Shown here: in pieces, positions 5,606 to 5,641 of the stretch
Position numbering within the stretch: the first letter of the stretch is position 1
Layout: the number at the start of each line of letters is the position of its first letter
Assembly: GCA_900758955.1 (NCBI GenBank)
Contig: CAAETL010000287.1
Location: 1 to 5,641, forward strand
Direction: 5' to 3'
Source of the DNA: an uncultured Oscillospiraceae bacterium
Lineage (GTDB): Bacteria > Bacillota > Clostridia > Oscillospirales > Oscillospiraceae
Length of the DNA stretch: 5,641 nt
Translations under genes and position numbers: made by a program
The notes under the pieces: generated by a model
What the model was told of the DNA's origin: nothing
The model's database searches: none
Seen by the model: only the letters and a program-made list of their open reading frames with translations

Positions 5606-5641
5606 TTATTCCTCCGATACGGCGGCTGGCGCTGTGGAGGG
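5606..5641 (-). CDS. C-terminal end of an upstream phage gene, probably major tail protein (partial)
   Basis: The last 11 codons (PSTAPAAVSEE) and a TAA stop of a gene that begins outside the window. The frame is open to the window edge, and its last codons contain the Shine-Dalgarno site of the next gene. The tail is Pro/Ala/Ser-rich and acidic, a common low-complexity ending. The fragment is too short to identify by sequence. The call of major tail protein is inferred only from gene order, because in long-tailed phages that gene sits directly upstream of the G/T tail chaperones. Translation is probably coupled to the next gene, since only three bases separate this stop from the next ATG. 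Confidence 0.6.
   Translation of the reverse strand, partial: PSTAPAAVSEE
5611..5615 (-). promoter_or_regulatory. Ribosome binding site of the tail chaperone gene
   Basis: GGAGG lies inside the last codons of the upstream gene, eight bases before the ATG at 5602. This supports that start and suggests translational coupling with the upstream gene. Confidence 0.75.

Noticed and set aside
1..5641. Promoters, rho-independent terminators, CRISPR arrays, tRNAs or insertion sequences
   Set aside because: I searched by eye on both strands. Gene gaps are 19 bases or less, and no hairpin followed by a T run, regularly spaced direct repeat or tRNA-like fold was evident.

Overview
This window is a compact tail-morphogenesis segment of a siphovirus-type phage or prophage. 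Every supportable gene lies on the minus strand, so the reading order runs from base 5641 down to base 1. The tape-measure N-terminus, the tail-chaperone pair and the glycine-rich and collagen-like tail-tip proteins resemble prophages of Firmicutes, most likely gut Clostridia (Oscillospiraceae or Lachnospiraceae type). Purine-rich Shine-Dalgarno sites and fairly balanced base composition fit this. The host is inferred from protein resemblance only. No integrase, attachment site, host gene, tRNA, CRISPR array or insertion sequence is visible, so a free phage and an integrated prophage cannot be told apart.

Layout in transcription order: (1) 5641-5606, the last 11 codons of an upstream gene, probably the major tail protein; (2) 5602-5228, a 124-aa tail assembly chaperone of the lambda gpG type; (3) 5231-5067, a 54-codon second chaperone ORF (gpT-like), in the -1 frame and overlapping the end of gene 2. 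It is joined to gene 2 by an evident programmed -1 frameshift at a run of nine A's, giving a predicted 178-aa G-T fusion; (4) 5055-3004, the 683-aa tape measure protein; (5) 3001-2621, a 126-aa small tail protein, possibly a minimal distal-tail ring subunit; (6) 2616-553, a 687-aa baseplate-hub-like protein with a C-terminal glycine-rich adhesin-like domain of about 295 residues; (7) 533-1 (open at the window edge), a tail fibre with a small N-terminal domain followed by collagen-like G-X-Y triplets.

The genes are separated by 2-19 bases or overlap, with no promoter or terminator between them, so they probably form one late operon. The G and G-T chaperones would coat the tape measure and recruit the major tail protein. 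The tape measure sets tail length, at roughly 100 nm by the usual 1.5 angstrom per residue rule. The small protein, hub and fibre would build the distal tip and contact the host surface.

The points most worth a second look are the unannotated frameshift product with its candidate downstream RNA structure, the hub fused to a glycine-rich domain, and the fibre gene, whose plausible TTG start sits just after an out-of-frame ATG. I see no wholly new system: this is a recognisable tail module with some unusual details.
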